Source of the DNA: Planctomycetia bacterium
GTDB taxonomy: Bacteria > Planctomycetota > Planctomycetia > Pirellulales > UBA1268
Assembly: GCA_009919445.1 (NCBI GenBank)
Contig: RGBY01000163.1
Span: 1-5,670, forward strand
Reading direction: 5' to 3'
Length of the DNA stretch: 5,670 nt
Shown here: positions 4,223 to 5,670 of the stretch, piece after piece
Layout: each line of letters opens with the position of its first letter
Numbering within the stretch: position 1 is the stretch's first letter
Translations under genes and position numbers: made by a program
Notes under the pieces: generated by a model
Databases searched by the model: none
Told to the model about the DNA's origin: nothing
Seen by the model: only the letters and a program-made list of their open reading frames with translations

Positions 4223-5670
4223 GTGACGGAAAACGCTGGAACCAATTCAGCCATTGGGTGGCGGTTTGATAATTCCTACGCGCGGCTGCCAGAGTTGCTG
4301 TTCACCCGTGAGCAGCCGCTGCCAGTGCGGCATGCAGGGCTGACGGTGCTGAATGAGCCATTGGCAGAGATGCTGGGGCTTGATGCCGATCGCCTCCGGG
4401 CTGACGGGCCGCCAATTTTCGCTGGTAACGCCCTGCCCGACGGTGCCGATCCGCTGGCTCAAGCCTATGCTGGCCATCAGTTCGGCCATTTCACCATGCT
4501 CGGTGATGGCCGGGCAATTTTGCTGGGTGAACACCTGATGCCCAATGGCCAACGTGCTGATATCCAGCTTAAGGGATCGGGTCGGACCCGCTATTCCCGT
4601 GGAGGTGATGGCCGGGCCGTGCTTGGGCCGATGCTGCGGGAATACATCATCAGCGAGGGGATGTCGGCACTTGGTATTCCGACCACGCGAAGTCTGGCTG
4701 TTGTTGCAACAGGCGAGAGCGTGCAGCGGCAGCAGCCTTTGCCCGGGGCGGTGCTGACTCGGGTGGCGGCCAGCCACATTCGCGTTGGCACGTTTCAGTT
4801 TGCAGCGGGCATGGGAGACACCCGCCTGCTGGCCGCACTCTTTGACTACACGCTCATTCGTCATGATCCCGATCTGGTAGATGCCGATGAACCGGTGCTG
4901 GCATTTTTGGAGGCTGTGGTCGAACGGCAGGCCAGCCTTCTTGCCAAGTGGATGCTTGTGGGATTTGTCCATGGGGTGATGAACACGGACAACATGACAG
5001 TATCAGGCGAGACAATTGACTATGGCCCGTGCGCCTTTCTTGACAGCTATCATCCGGACACTGTTTTCAGTTCGATTGATCATGGTGGCCGGTATGCCTT
5101 TGGCAATCAGCCAGCAATCGCCCAGTGGAATCTGGCTCGGCTTGCCGAAGCCCTGTTGCCGTTGCTGATCAAGGAAGGTGAACAGACACAGGAGCAGGCA
5201 GTTGAAAAAGTGATGGAAATTTTAGAGCGATTTCCAGATCGGTACGCTCGAGAGCATCTCGCTGGGGCACGATCAAAACTCGGACTTTCGGTGCCGGAAG
5301 AAGAAGATGCCGATCTCTTTGCATCCCTTCTTGAGGTGATGCAGCAGACGCAGGCCGATTTCACGTCCACCTTTGTTGGGCTTGCACACCTATTGGAATC
5401 AGACAGCCAGGTTTCTGGGCCGCTCTCAGAACCTGCTTTCAAGCTGTGGCTGAAGCGGTGGAGGACCCGACTTGACAGCGAGCCAAGGTCGGTTGCTCAG
5501 GCGGCGTCACGAATGCGGCTGGTCAATCCCGTCATCATCCCAAGAAATGATCGCGTTGAAGAAGCATTGGCGGCTGCCGAGTCTGGTGATCTTGAGCCAG
5601 TAAACAGGCTGCTGACAGTGGTGCAGCATCCATTTTGTGAGACGCCTGAAAATCTCGGTTATCGAGAGGG
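4223..5670 (+). CDS. selO: SelO/YdiU pseudokinase, protein adenylyltransferase (3' partial)
   Basis: SelO proteins have a kinase-like fold that binds ATP in a flipped orientation and transfers AMP to Ser, Thr or Tyr of target proteins (AMPylation). In E. coli and yeast this is linked to redox stress and protein glutathionylation. The frame runs 482 codons from a GTG to the window edge without a stop; bacterial members are about 480-500 residues, so probably only the last residues are missing. Motifs are WRFDNSYARLP (13-23), YAGHQFGHF (82-90), DIQLKGSGRTRYSRGGDGRA (113-132, ATP lysine K117), LREYIISEGM (138-147, E140), GIPTTRSLA (151-159), the AMP-binding arginines R180 and R187, HGVMNTDNM (250-258, D256), IDYGPCAFLD (265-274, metal D266), and SSIDHGGRYAFGNQP (283-297). 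Spacings between these residues match those of the characterised Pseudomonas SelO. The active site is intact. Many SelO proteins carry a redox-active cysteine or selenocysteine at the extreme C-terminus; that part lies beyond the window, so its state here is unknown. Confidence 0.96.
   Translation, partial: MTENAGTNSAIGWRFDNSYARLPELLFTREQPLPVRHAGLTVLNEPLAEMLGLDADRLRADGPPIFAGNALPDGADPLAQAYAGHQFGHFTMLGDGRAILLGEHLMPNGQRADIQLKGSGRTRYSRGGDGRAVLGPMLREYIISEGMSALGIPTTRSLAVVATGESVQRQQPLPGAVLTRVAASHIRVGTFQFAAGMGDTRLLAALFDYTLIRHDPDLVDADEPVLAFLEAVVERQASLLAKWMLVGFVHGVMNTDNMTVSGETIDYGPCAFLDSYHPDTVFSSIDHGGRYAFGNQPAIAQWNLARLAEALLPLLIKEGEQTQEQAVEKVMEILERFPDRYAREHLAGARSKLGLSVPEEEDADLFASLLEVMQQTQADFTSTFVGLAHLLESDSQVSGPLSEPAFKLWLKRWRTRLDSEPRSVAQAASRMRLVNPVIIPRNDRVEEALAAAESGDLEPVNRLLTVVQHPFCETPENLGYRE

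Noticed and set aside
4786..4804. Second sigma-54-like sequence, TGGCACG followed by TTGCA on the plus strand.
   Set aside because: GG and GC are 13 bases apart instead of 10, and it lies inside the selO coding region.
4247..4972. Long minus-strand open frame of 241 codons.
   Set aside because: Lies wholly antisense to the strongly conserved selO; the protein has no family character.

Overview
The window most resembles a chromosomal segment of a planctomycete. This is an inference from four things: a stand-alone Hanks-type Ser/Thr kinase with a DWG in place of DFG, a eukaryote-like type II glutamine synthetase, an exported glycerophosphodiesterase, and moderately GC-rich DNA with loosely packed genes on both strands. 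No mobile element, CRISPR array, rRNA or tRNA was seen.

Layout from left to right. Bases 1-155 (+) hold the arginine-rich C-terminal end of an unidentified gene. It ends 6 bp from the stop of a convergent, signal-peptide-bearing glycerophosphodiester phosphodiesterase (162-1025, -). A 69-bp divergent gap with two inverted repeats separates that gene from a soluble kinase-only Ser/Thr protein kinase (1095-2072, +). The kinase converges on a type II glutamine synthetase (2156-3181, -), and a strong hairpin at 2094-2130 can serve both as a terminator. Upstream of the synthetase is a 377-bp non-coding leader and promoter region. It contains a near-consensus sigma-54 promoter (-24/-12) pointing at the synthetase, then a hairpin with a T6 run, and a Shine-Dalgarno sequence held in a small hairpin loop. 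Further right are a gamma-glutamylcyclotransferase-fold protein (3559-3960, -), a 262-bp divergent gap, and a SelO (YdiU) AMPylating pseudokinase with a GTG start (4223 to the window edge, +, C-terminus cut off).

How the genes may work together. The clearest functional signal is nitrogen control: type II glutamine synthetases lack the adenylylation control of GSI, and here a sigma-54 promoter with a long leader offers transcriptional control instead. The synthetase, the cyclotransferase homologue and SelO can loosely be linked through glutamine, glutamyl-peptide and redox chemistry, but they are not one operon and the link is only suggestive. Nothing in the window amounts to a clearly new multi-gene system; the novelty is mostly in the regulatory DNA.
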